62,345 bases of DNA from Gammaproteobacteria bacterium. Lineage in GTDB: Bacteria > Pseudomonadota > Gammaproteobacteria > Arenicellales > Poriferihabitantaceae. The notes below the pieces were generated by a model, which was not told the origin of the DNA, ran no database searches, and saw only the letters and a program-made list of their open reading frames with translations. How positions within the stretch are numbered: the first letter of the stretch is position 1; each line of letters starts with the position of its first letter. The position numbers were made by a program, and so were the translations under genes. The stretch is from the NCBI GenBank assembly GCA_024644945.1, contig JAHEGU010000015.1, forward strand, positions 1 through 62,345, given 5' to 3'. Shown in pieces: positions 9,088-17,072 of this stretch.

Positions 9088-10035
9088 CTAGAGGATTTTA
9101 GTTTTTTGGATTGCCTGATCGAGTCGAACAATATTCTGCGCCATTCGAATCGAGGCGATATCGATCATCTTACCGTCAAGAGCCGCAGCACCGCGCCCTT
9201 CATTTTGCGCTTCCTGCATCGCCTGCAATATTCGTTGCGCGCGTTCAATTTCCTCCGCAGATGGCGTCATCACCTCATTTACCAGTTCAATTTGTGATGG
9301 ATGGATAGCCCATTTACCACTGTATCCAAGTGCCGCAGCGCGTTTTACCGATGCCAGGTATCCATCACGATCCTGATAGTCTCCAAACGCGCTGTCAATT
9401 GGTCGCAGTCCATTTGCTCGACACGCCACCACAATATCCTGTAGCACAGGATGCCAGAGATCGCCTGGAAAATCAGGATTGAGTCCACCAATATTAACCG
9501 TGCGGGCGCCACAACTGGCGGCAAAATCCCCAGCCCCGAAATGAAGCGCCTGTAAACGATCACTCGAGGCCGCGATCTCTTTCACGTTGGCCGCTCCCGA
9601 AGCAGATTCAATCATTGCTTCAATGGCAATACGACTGGTCAAACCAGTTGCAGTTTCAATTTGCGAAAGCAGGCAATCTAAAACATAGATGTCACTTGCG
9701 CATCCGGCCTTGGGCAACATCATACTTCGAATTGCGGCACCTCCCTGCTCTACGATGTCTACAACGTCGCGATAAGAAAAGTGAGTGTCTAGACCGTTAA
9801 TCCGCACCATCAGTATTTTACCTCTGGCCTTCCAGTCAATTTCCCTTAACGCCGCAATCACATTAATGCGCGCACTAGGCTTGTCCGCTGGAGAAACCGA
9901 ATCTTCACAATCCAGCATGATGTAATCGGCGTCACTGTCCAGGGCTTTCTCAAACAACTTAGGATTAATTGCGGGTACGGACAGGACACTGCGCTGCAAT
10001 CTGAATTCCCGCTCTGGTACGGTGGTAAAACTCAT
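9088..10035 (-). CDS. HpcH/HpaI-family CoA-ester lyase (malyl-CoA lyase-like)
   Basis: A 315-residue TIM-barrel protein of the citrate-lyase beta / malyl-CoA lyase group. Seen: RSVLSVPAINPKLFEKAL near the start, the acidic motif YIMLDCEDSVSPADK, MVRINGLDT, MLPKAG, an IEAMIES segment with the catalytic glutamates, and the C-terminal KWAIHPSQIELVN. The pattern is close to the L-malyl-CoA / beta-methylmalyl-CoA lyases of alphaproteobacteria, which cleave to glyoxylate plus an acyl-CoA. Relatives also include thioesterases. It follows the dioxygenase-like gene by 24 bases on the same strand, so the two are probably co-transcribed. The substrate is unknown. Confidence 0.78.
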   Translation of the reverse strand: MSFTTVPEREFRLQRSVLSVPAINPKLFEKALDSDADYIMLDCEDSVSPADKPSARINVIAALREIDWKARGKILMVRINGLDTHFSYRDVVDIVEQGGAAIRSMMLPKAGCASDIYVLDCLLSQIETATGLTSRIAIEAMIESASGAANVKEIAASSDRLQALHFGAGDFAASCGARTVNIGGLNPDFPGDLWHPVLQDIVVACRANGLRPIDSAFGDYQDRDGYLASVKRAAALGYSGKWAIHPSQIELVNEVMTPSAEEIERAQRILQAMQEAQNEGRGAAALDGKMIDIASIRMAQNIVRLDQAIQKTKIL

Positions 10036-10059
10036 ATTCTTTTAACCTAAGGTAAGTTT

Positions 10060-10905
10060 TTATCCGAAGCGGATTGCAACAGCGGTGGCACCCATGACCT
10101 GGTCCCGGAAGACGCAATGGCCATGGTCACCACTCCCCGCTCCCGATGCGACCATCAAGGGTAACAAGTGTTCCTCACGCGGGTGGACTTCGCGAGCTGC
10201 GGGCGCTGCAAGCCAGTTGATCAGGCTTTGGCTTCTCTCTCTGGATGGTTCAGCACACGCCTTCACCATCCAATCGTTAAACTCCTCAGATCCCGAAAGC
10301 TCCGCCTCGGGATCCATCATTACCGAAAGATTGTGACTACTGAGGCCACTACCAACAATCAGCACCCCATGTTCACGTAACGGTGAGAGCGCTTCGCCGA
10401 TCGCGAGGTGCGTTGCAGGATCAAGCCCTGATAACAGAGACAGCTGAACAATTGGCACATCAGCATCAGGATAAATAAGCTTAAATGGAATAAACACCCC
10501 ATGGTCCAGTCCTCTTTCCAGGTCCTGCACAACTTCCAAACCGTGATCGAGCAACAATTCGCCAACCGTTTCCGCTACAGCCGAATCGCCGCGCACCGGG
10601 TACTGGAGCTTATAAGTGTGGGGCGGAAATCCATAGTAGTCATAAATTAGCGAGGGATTGTCATTAGCAGTTACTGCAAGTCTAGGGGACTCCCAATGTG
10701 CGGAAACAGCCAGTATCGCACGCGGTTTTCGCGGCAGCGTCTTGGCAATGGATGACAGCCAGTCTGCCATGGAATTCCAGGTATCCGCGGGTCCCCAATT
10801 CCACTCCATAAAAAAACATGGACCGCCCCCATGCGGAATATAGAACACTGGCTGAGGATGATTACCGCGCATCCTGGAATTATAAGGATTAATTGAGTTT
10901 TTCAC
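10060..10905 (-). CDS. Class III extradiol ring-cleavage dioxygenase family protein (DODA type)
   Basis: A 281-residue protein of the LigB/DODA superfamily. Motifs carrying the expected metal and catalytic histidines are present: FYIPHGGGPCFFMEW, ILAVSAHWESP, VGSGLSSHN and the C-terminal GDHGHCVFRD. Family members open catechol-type rings or act as 4,5-DOPA dioxygenase, and several have unknown substrates. The listed start is GTG with a weak TTGAG upstream. An ATG 11 codons in (10872) preceded by CCAGG is an equally good start. It precedes the CoA-ester lyase gene. No other aromatic pathway enzymes flank it, so the aromatic role is uncertain. Confidence 0.78.
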   Translation of the reverse strand: MKNSINPYNSRMRGNHPQPVFYIPHGGGPCFFMEWNWGPADTWNSMADWLSSIAKTLPRKPRAILAVSAHWESPRLAVTANDNPSLIYDYYGFPPHTYKLQYPVRGDSAVAETVGELLLDHGLEVVQDLERGLDHGVFIPFKLIYPDADVPIVQLSLLSGLDPATHLAIGEALSPLREHGVLIVGSGLSSHNLSVMMDPEAELSGSEEFNDWMVKACAEPSRERSQSLINWLAAPAAREVHPREEHLLPLMVASGAGSGDHGHCVFRDQVMGATAVAIRFG

Positions 10906-11011
10906 TCAAGTTAGGGCAAAACTTTGTTATTTTCAGTTGCTTTAAGGCTTACAAAGGATTTGCAACTTAATTACATCCGTGGTATTAAATATTCAGGGGT
11001 TCTGGCGGCAC

Positions 11012-11020
11012 TGGTACAAT
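11012..11020 (+). promoter_or_regulatory. Candidate extended -10 promoter for the Cache-HAMP gene
   Basis: TGGTACAAT at 11012-11020 is a TGn-extended -10 hexamer. TTCAGG lies 17 bases upstream of it as a weak -35. The site is about 80 bases before the ATG of the sensor gene. Confidence 0.3.
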
Positions 11021-11098
11021 AAAATTTAGCAGGAGCCATTACTCGTTACTTTTCACTACAATTACAATAAAAACGCCTTAGGTTTGGGGGGAGTTGCT

Positions 11099-12436
11099 AT
11101 GGCAAAACGGTCTTATTTCAATAGTCTGCGCGGTAAGATTACTAATCGCGCATTGGTTCTCGGAATTTTGCCTATCGTGCTGATCGGCATTCTCGCTTAT
11201 GCAGGCTTATCACGCTTGATCCAGGAAGCGGATCAGGGGCTGGAAGAAAGCCGGTCTGAACTTCTTGATAAGGTGGTCGGGGCTAACTTGAGTGCGACAG
11301 CGAATCGAGTTGTGCAACAGCTCGATGGATTTATGCTCGAGCGAATCTCCGATGCAGTCACATGGGCATCGGCGCCGACAGTGATAAGCGCAGCTCGAGA
11401 GGCAGCCGCAGTCCATAACGAGAAGGGTTTACCTGATCTGACTATTGAAGAAGTTGAAGCCCAGTTCGAGACACAAAAGAGCCTCAATCTTTATCCTGTA
11501 ACGGATAAATACTTGAGAACCCAGATCGCTAATTCACTGCACTTTGGTGAGGTATTTATCACCGATGAGTTCGGGTTTAATGTAGCGCTGACAAATCCAA
11601 CCTCAGATTTCGTACAGAGCGATGAAGGATGGTGGAAGACCGCCATGAACAATGGAATCTCGGTCGGTCAGGTTGAATTTGACTCATCAGCTGGCATCTG
11701 GTCTATCGACATCTCAGTTAGAATTGATGACGATCTAACCGGCAAACGGCTTGGCGTCATGAAATCCGTACTGGGAGTAAGTCTGATTCAGGAAGTTGCG
11801 GACCGCCGCGCTAACGAAGTATCCGGAGGCACTGTTACGGTTGCCAACAACCGAGGCTTGCTGCTCGCTGAAACGGCTACGAGGCACGATGAAGACCGGA
11901 TCATGAATGACGGGGCCAATCTTAACACTGTAAGTGATTCCTCTATTATCAATGCTCTGCAAGAAACAGGGAGCGGTTATACCATTGGAGACACATACGT
12001 ATTGGGTTATGCACATTCCGCGGGGACCGATCTATACGGAAACGTTGTTCAAGGATTCAGCGGATTTGATTGGTTGGTTTTGGTGCAGCAGCCGACTGAA
12101 GTCGCTCTGGCACCCATTCGTAATCTTAGCCAAGTGCAAGCAAATCTTGCAGAATCTCGAAAAAGCACACTGCTGGTAATTGGGATATCAATTGGCGTGA
12201 TTGCACTGATAGCCTTGATGATGGCAAATATGCTGGCGCGTGGGATTATCAACCCGCTCAACCAATTACAGGAATCCGCTGAGCGAGTTGCCAAAGGCGA
12301 CACCTCAAGAACAATCAGTATTCAGTCTAATGATGAGATAGAGGACTTGGCTAAAAACTTCGATCGAATGCGGAACAGTGTGGCTATTCTGATATCGAGG
12401 TATAAAAAGATCCAGGGCGAAAGAAGAGCGTCCTGA
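11099..12436 (+). CDS. Cache-HAMP membrane sensor protein lacking an output domain
   Basis: About 445 residues. A short basic cytoplasmic N-terminus is followed by a transmembrane helix (ALVLGILPIVLIGILAYAGL). A long extracytoplasmic sensor region of about 310 residues follows, with a double-Cache look (EVFITDEFGFNVALTNPTSD, then DEGWWKTA). A second transmembrane helix (TLLVIGISIGVIALIALMM) leads into a HAMP domain with a typical NPLNQLQESAERVAKGD start. The protein stops soon after HAMP: no methyl-accepting, histidine-kinase or GGDEF domain is present. ATG 11099 was chosen over the upstream TTG because a GGGGGGAG ribosome site lies six bases before it. It is convergent with the aminotransferase. 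Signalling partner unknown. Confidence 0.75.
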   Translation: MAKRSYFNSLRGKITNRALVLGILPIVLIGILAYAGLSRLIQEADQGLEESRSELLDKVVGANLSATANRVVQQLDGFMLERISDAVTWASAPTVISAAREAAAVHNEKGLPDLTIEEVEAQFETQKSLNLYPVTDKYLRTQIANSLHFGEVFITDEFGFNVALTNPTSDFVQSDEGWWKTAMNNGISVGQVEFDSSAGIWSIDISVRIDDDLTGKRLGVMKSVLGVSLIQEVADRRANEVSGGTVTVANNRGLLLAETATRHDEDRIMNDGANLNTVSDSSIINALQETGSGYTIGDTYVLGYAHSAGTDLYGNVVQGFSGFDWLVLVQQPTEVALAPIRNLSQVQANLAESRKSTLLVIGISIGVIALIALMMANMLARGIINPLNQLQESAERVAKGDTSRTISIQSNDEIEDLAKNFDRMRNSVAILISRYKKIQGERRAS

Positions 12437-12497
12437 GGGGCGCTAGACTTCGGCAGGAATGCTTGGATGTGTGTCCGCCAACAGCTTTTCTCGACCT

Positions 12498-13706
12498 CTA
12501 TTGCAGGCTTTTGCCAAAACGCGCAATGCGCTCGCAGGCTCGCGCCAGATCATCATCTGACGCCGCGAAAGACAACCGAAAGTATCCATCGGTTCCGAAG
12601 GCAGAGCCAGGCACCACAGATACGCCCTGCTCCTCCATCAGCGCCATGACCCAGTCGACATCACTGTCAAGTGCAGAGCCCGAACTGCTGGACCTGCCAA
12701 GGTGGTCCAGTATTGATACGAAAAGATAAAAAGCACCGCTTGGGGCAAAGCAGTGAAGACCATTGATAGCATTCAAACTTGCCATAGTAGAAACTCGCCT
12801 ACGATCAAACGTCGCCAACATTTCACTTAGAATTTCTTGAGGGCCCTCAAGCGCCTCTAGCGCAGCCCATTGGGTAATTGAACAAGGATGCAAAGTAGAT
12901 TGTCCCTGAATTTTTGTCATCGCCTTTATCAAATCTTTGTCTCCAGCTCCGTATCCCACGCGCCATCCGGTCATGGCATAGGATTTGGATAGACCATTAA
13001 CCGTGAGTGTTCGATCCTTAAGCTCTGGAACTGCTTGTGCGAAACTTGTAAAGCGAGCACCTTCAAACACAATAGATTCGTATATGTCGTCCGACATTAC
13101 CCACACATCAGGGTAGGATCGTAATACTTCACCTAGAGCCTTAAAGTCATTTTCAGAATAAACTGCGCCGGTTGGGTTAGAGGGTGAGTTGATAAATACC
13201 CAGCGCGTTCGCGGCGTGATCGCAGCCTCCAGTTGAGAGGCCGTCATGAGAAAGCCGTTATCTTCCGTCGAGTCGACAATCACTGGATTAGCGTCAAAAA
13301 GCAAGACTATATCGGGGTAGCTGACCCAGTAAGGCGCCTGAATAATGACTTCATCATCTGGCTCGAGGGTTGCCATCATCGCATTAAAGATCACCTGCTT
13401 GCCGCCCGCCCCAACAATAATTTCCTCAGGCTGATACTCAAGCAGGTTATCGCGTTTAAACTTGTTACATATCGCCTGCCGCAGATCAATAATCCCTTCA
13501 GCCATAGTGTAATGCGTTTCGCCCCTGTTTATGGCCGCCTGGGCGGCCCTCTGGACGTTGCTTGGCGTATCAAAGTCCGGCTCACCTGCGGATAACGGGA
13601 TGATGTCCCGCCCCGCCGCCTTCAATTCCTTTGCGCGGTTGGATATGGCTACTGTGGGAGACACACGCACTTTGGACAGCCTGCTCGCCAGTTTAATTTT
13701 GCTCAT
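12498..13706 (-). CDS. Class I PLP-dependent aminotransferase (aspartate aminotransferase type)
   Basis: A 402-residue fold-type I aminotransferase of subgroup Ib, as in the AspC/AatA enzymes of many bacteria. Seen: VSPTVAISNRAKELKAAG at the start, a GAGGKQVIFNAMMA cofactor-phosphate segment, the NSPSNPTGAVYS loop, the SDDIYESIVFEGA strand, and the PLP-lysine motif NGLSKSYAMTGWRVGYGAG. The expected reaction is transfer of the amino group between aspartate and 2-oxoglutarate; prephenate activity occurs in some relatives. The gene lies eight bases downstream of relA on the same strand and is probably co-transcribed with it. Confidence 0.87.
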   Translation of the reverse strand: MSKIKLASRLSKVRVSPTVAISNRAKELKAAGRDIIPLSAGEPDFDTPSNVQRAAQAAINRGETHYTMAEGIIDLRQAICNKFKRDNLLEYQPEEIIVGAGGKQVIFNAMMATLEPDDEVIIQAPYWVSYPDIVLLFDANPVIVDSTEDNGFLMTASQLEAAITPRTRWVFINSPSNPTGAVYSENDFKALGEVLRSYPDVWVMSDDIYESIVFEGARFTSFAQAVPELKDRTLTVNGLSKSYAMTGWRVGYGAGDKDLIKAMTKIQGQSTLHPCSITQWAALEALEGPQEILSEMLATFDRRRVSTMASLNAINGLHCFAPSGAFYLFVSILDHLGRSSSSGSALDSDVDWVMALMEEQGVSVVPGSAFGTDGYFRLSFAASDDDLARACERIARFGKSLQ

Positions 13707-13714
13707 TTTTTTGA

Positions 13715-15835
13715 TTAGTTCGTTACACGTTTTACATCGAGAACATTTTGAATTTTGGACAACTGCCCCAGTGTTCGGCTAAGAGTTTTAAGCCCTGAAA
13801 CTTCCAACCGCAGAGTTACACGTGCGATGTTTTCACTATCGGTTTCCATATTGACCTTAAGCAAGTCTATTTTAGAATCCTTCAACACCTGAGTAATATC
13901 GTGCAATATTCCGCTCCGATGATACGCGGACAGGAGCACTTCAACTGGATACGCTGAAGCGGCGTCCCCGCCCCACTCTACCTCAATGAGCCGGTTCTGA
14001 GAACTCTTCGGTAAGTCCTTGATATTTCGACAACTCTGATTATGAATCGTCACCCCACGGCCAGCTGTGATGTATCCAACGATATGATCTCCGGGCACTG
14101 GCTGACAGCAACGAGCCATAGTTGTAAGAAGATTGCCAACGCCATTTACCCGAAATGCATTGCTGCGTGCCGCCGGTTTGCTGCGCCTTTCTTCTACAAC
14201 CGGTTCGGTCCGACGCTCCAGCTCACGCTTGAACGGGAGCAACGCTCTGGATAGTTTGTAATCCCCGGCGCCCAGTGCGGCGAGTAAATCCTCCGTTTTG
14301 GCAAACGGCGTATGTTCAGCAACCCGGTCATAACCAAGGTCTTCAAGGCCAAGTCTACCTAATTCTCGTTCCAGCATGCTGCGCCCTTCAGCGAGATTGT
14401 GGTCGTAATCCTTATGTTTAAACCATTGCTGGATTCGCGTCCGAGCGCGTTGTGTTCTAATGTACTCAAGATCCGGACGTAACCAATCGCGGCTCGGCGA
14501 CGCGGACTTAACGGTCTGAATCTGAACCTGATCACCGGTTTTAAGATGATACCCGAGCGGCACCATCTTACCGTTTATCCGGGCACCGCGTGTTGAGTGG
14601 CCTACTTCAGTGTGAATTGCGTAAGCAAAATCAATCGGGGTTGCACCCTCAGGCAAATCGATCACCGTACCCTTAGGAGAAAATACGTATACGCGGCGAT
14701 TTTCAACAGTCTCTCTAAACGCCTCGGCGAGTGATTCGGTATCTGAAAGTTCCTGTTTCCATTCCAGAAGTTGTCGTAACCAAAGCACTTTACTATCGAT
14801 ACTTTCTTCCTGGTGACGACGCTCTTTATAACGCCAGTGAGCCGCGATACCAAGCTCATTTTCTTCGTGCATTTCCCGAGTGCGGATCTGAACCTCGACA
14901 CTTTTGTCTTGAGGACCAATGACTACAGTATGAATGGATCGATAACCGTTAGCTTTCGGGGTCGCAATATAGTCGTCAAATTCACCCGGCAGGTGACGCC
15001 ACAAGGTATGCACCACCCCCAGCACTGAATAACATTCAGCAACGGATTCAACTACGATTCTGACCGCGCGAATATCCCATAGATTTTCGAATGACAGTCC
15101 CTTCTGTCGCATTTTTTTCCAGATACTATATATATGTTTGGGGCGCCCATAAATTTCTGAGGAGATCCCCATGTCGGTCAGAGATGATCTGAGCACGTCG
15201 ATCAGTGACTGTATATAGTGCTCCCTTGCTTCACGCTTTTCATCGAGCTGCGCCGCCAGCTGACGATAGACTTCAGGGTCCCTGTACCTTAAAGCAAAAT
15301 CCTCCATTTCCCATTTAAGCTGCCAAATGCCCAATCGATTAGCCAGGGGCGCAAAAACATCAAGTGTCAATTGGCTGAGACGACTCTGATACTCACGACT
15401 CTTGTCACGCGCTCCCCTCAATAATCTAAGTTGGTCCGCCAATTCGATTAACACTACGCGCACATCATCCACCATGGTAATCAGCATTTTGCGCAGATTA
15501 TCTTCGTTGGTCTCAGAATCAACATGGCCGTCGCCAAGGCGGGAAAAAGAAGATAGCTTCTGCAGCTGATGGACACCTTGGTATAGACTGATTATCGGTG
15601 GCTCAAACCGTTCCGTTAGTTCAGCGGTATCGACAAATTCGATCGGAACAGCACAATGGAGTAGCGCCGCCACACAGCCCTGATCATCCATACCTAGCGT
15701 CTGCAGAATCGTGACAGCCTGAAGCCCCTGGTTTACTTCATCACTGTCTATACCCGGCTGCGAACGCAGCCACTCACAGCAGTCGTTGACTGCATCAGGC
15801 ATGTCTAGAATTGCTCTCGGATTTGCGATCATCAT
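13715..15835 (-). CDS. relA: RelA-type (p)ppGpp synthetase
   Basis: About 706 residues in RelA/SpoT order: a degenerate HD region, a synthetase domain, TGS, a helical region and a C-terminal ACT domain. In the hydrolase region AALLHCAVPIEF replaces the active HD/ED motifs, so hydrolysis should be lost. The synthetase carries EFDDYIATPKANGYRSIH with the RelA-type ExDD element, and VEVQIRTREMHEENELGIAAHW. TGS begins near VYVFSPKGTVIDLPEGATP. The start at 15835 (a double ATG) is preferred; the frame stays open 18 codons further (to 15889) but would overlap the divergent promoter. Stringent-response synthetase, ribosome-associated by family knowledge. Confidence 0.9.
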   Translation of the reverse strand: MMIANPRAILDMPDAVNDCCEWLRSQPGIDSDEVNQGLQAVTILQTLGMDDQGCVAALLHCAVPIEFVDTAELTERFEPPIISLYQGVHQLQKLSSFSRLGDGHVDSETNEDNLRKMLITMVDDVRVVLIELADQLRLLRGARDKSREYQSRLSQLTLDVFAPLANRLGIWQLKWEMEDFALRYRDPEVYRQLAAQLDEKREAREHYIQSLIDVLRSSLTDMGISSEIYGRPKHIYSIWKKMRQKGLSFENLWDIRAVRIVVESVAECYSVLGVVHTLWRHLPGEFDDYIATPKANGYRSIHTVVIGPQDKSVEVQIRTREMHEENELGIAAHWRYKERRHQEESIDSKVLWLRQLLEWKQELSDTESLAEAFRETVENRRVYVFSPKGTVIDLPEGATPIDFAYAIHTEVGHSTRGARINGKMVPLGYHLKTGDQVQIQTVKSASPSRDWLRPDLEYIRTQRARTRIQQWFKHKDYDHNLAEGRSMLERELGRLGLEDLGYDRVAEHTPFAKTEDLLAALGAGDYKLSRALLPFKRELERRTEPVVEERRSKPAARSNAFRVNGVGNLLTTMARCCQPVPGDHIVGYITAGRGVTIHNQSCRNIKDLPKSSQNRLIEVEWGGDAASAYPVEVLLSAYHRSGILHDITQVLKDSKIDLLKVNMETDSENIARVTLRLEVSGLKTLSRTLGQLSKIQNVLDVKRVTN

Positions 15836-15849
15836 GTGGCCGAAAAGGC

Positions 15850-15855
15850 TATAAT
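15850..15855 (+). promoter_or_regulatory. Candidate -10 element for the PqqD-like cassette
   Basis: A perfect TATAAT lies 58 bases before the preferred ATG (15914) of the PqqD-like gene and just upstream of relA. No good -35 is seen at 17 bases. The site supports the downstream start for that gene. Confidence 0.35.
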
Positions 15856-15913
15856 TCGTAACTCTAATTTTAACGCGGACTCGGTCCAACTGTTATCTGA
15901 ATTCAACACGAGT

Positions 15914-16192
15914 ATGCTGGAAAAAATACCTTGCGCTAAAGACGGATTCGAACTAGAAGAAATTGACGGTGAGATTCTACTGTATTCACCTTCCTCGACA
16001 CGGTCTGTCTACCTTAATTCCACTGCCTCATTAATCTGGCGCCTGTGTGATGGCAAAAATAATGTGCGGCAAATCGTGGATCAGCTGAAACAGGCCTTTC
16101 CAGAGGCAGAACAGAATATCGAGCAGGACGTTACGAAATCAATCCAGCTGTTTGTAGATAACGACGCCATCCAGCTTGAACAGGTTTCCTGA
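15914..16192 (+). CDS. PqqD-like peptide-binding protein of a HprK-related kinase cassette
   Basis: A 92-residue PqqD-family protein (RiPP recognition element fold). Seen: EIDGEILLYSPSSTRSVYLN, then the family hallmark NSTASLIWRLCDGKNNVRQIVDQL. PqqD-like proteins bind leader peptides and hand them to modifying enzymes. ATG 15914 is chosen because a TATAAT lies 58 bases upstream and the frame's earlier GTG (15836) abuts the relA start. Next come an HprK-like kinase and a nucleotidyltransferase. As I recall, this trio is annotated in databases as an HPr-rel-A system of unknown function. No precursor peptide is obvious. Confidence 0.75.
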   Translation: MLEKIPCAKDGFELEEIDGEILLYSPSSTRSVYLNSTASLIWRLCDGKNNVRQIVDQLKQAFPEAEQNIEQDVTKSIQLFVDNDAIQLEQVS

Positions 16193-16220
16193 GACCTGAT
16201 TAGCAGTTTCCAATGTCGTG

Positions 16221-17051
16221 ATGTCCCGGGAGATTACGTTTGATGGTCATACCGTCTCGATTGAATTCGAAAAAGACGAGGTTGATCCACTGCTTGATTT
16301 CTTATTTGGTGACCTTGAGAAACAAGGGAAATTCGCAGTAGAAGCTGTTTTTGGGATTAAATTTCGGTCAGCCGAGTCACTATGGGAACTCACTCGTAAT
16401 CAATGCGAGATGTTTCAGGGCGAGAACCTGAACGATTTGGGAAATGTCCTCGCGGGTGAAGTATTGTTCAGTCTGATCGAGAACAATCAGACAGGTATGG
16501 CGATTCACGCCGGTCTGGTTTCAAACGATCGAGGATGTATGCTGCTACCCGCAGACAGTGGTTCCGGCAAAAGCTCGGTTACCACATGGTTACTGACGCA
16601 GGGCTGGCACTACCACACGGACGAACTGGTCATAATCAATCTGCAAGGCGGCCAACTCAGAGCTTTTACCAGGCCGTTAAATATCAAATCTGGCGGGATC
16701 GAACCAATTTCAAAGATATTCGATATTGATAGTCATCGATCAGAGTTGCGATCCTGCGATATAGCTACGATGATTCCCCATCGCTTAATTAATCCAAACT
16801 ACATACCTAACATCCCACAGCTCGGTGCAATTGTTTTCCCGCACTATACGGCCAATACCGAACCCGGCATTAAACGCATTTCGGGAGCTGAAGCGGGGCT
16901 TGAACTGATGCGCAGCAACGTAATTGCACGTAATCTCCCCGGGCACGGGTTTCGCAGTGTGACCCAACTGGTGAGGAGCATTCCGGGGTACCGTTTGCAT
17001 TATCAGCATTTTGACGACCTGCAGGATTGTTTTGCCAAAGTTGAGTTCTGA
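16221..17051 (+). CDS. HprK-related kinase (HprK-related kinase A type)
   Basis: About 276 residues. The only firm motif is a P-loop, PADSGSGKSSVTTWLL (about residues 111-126), preceded by AIHAGLVSNDRGCMLL. This is the arrangement of the HPr kinase/phosphorylase C-terminal domain, where a His-containing strand leads into GxSGxGKS. HYHTDELVIINLQ probably supplies the acidic catalytic or Mg site, as in the HprK segment with paired Asp. The N-terminal HPr-kinase sensor domain is absent. Related HprK-fold kinases phosphorylate peptides in some lasso-peptide clusters. GTG 16218 is an alternative start. It sits between a PqqD-like gene and a nucleotidyltransferase; the true substrate is unknown. 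Confidence 0.75.
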   Translation: MSREITFDGHTVSIEFEKDEVDPLLDFLFGDLEKQGKFAVEAVFGIKFRSAESLWELTRNQCEMFQGENLNDLGNVLAGEVLFSLIENNQTGMAIHAGLVSNDRGCMLLPADSGSGKSSVTTWLLTQGWHYHTDELVIINLQGGQLRAFTRPLNIKSGGIEPISKIFDIDSHRSELRSCDIATMIPHRLINPNYIPNIPQLGAIVFPHYTANTEPGIKRISGAEAGLELMRSNVIARNLPGHGFRSVTQLVRSIPGYRLHYQHFDDLQDCFAKVEF

Positions 17052-17072
17052 TTCTTTCCGTATTTTTCCGCT

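Noticed and set aside
13715..15835. Bifunctional SpoT
   Set aside because: The HD/ED hydrolase residues are replaced and the synthetase has the RelA-type ExDD element.
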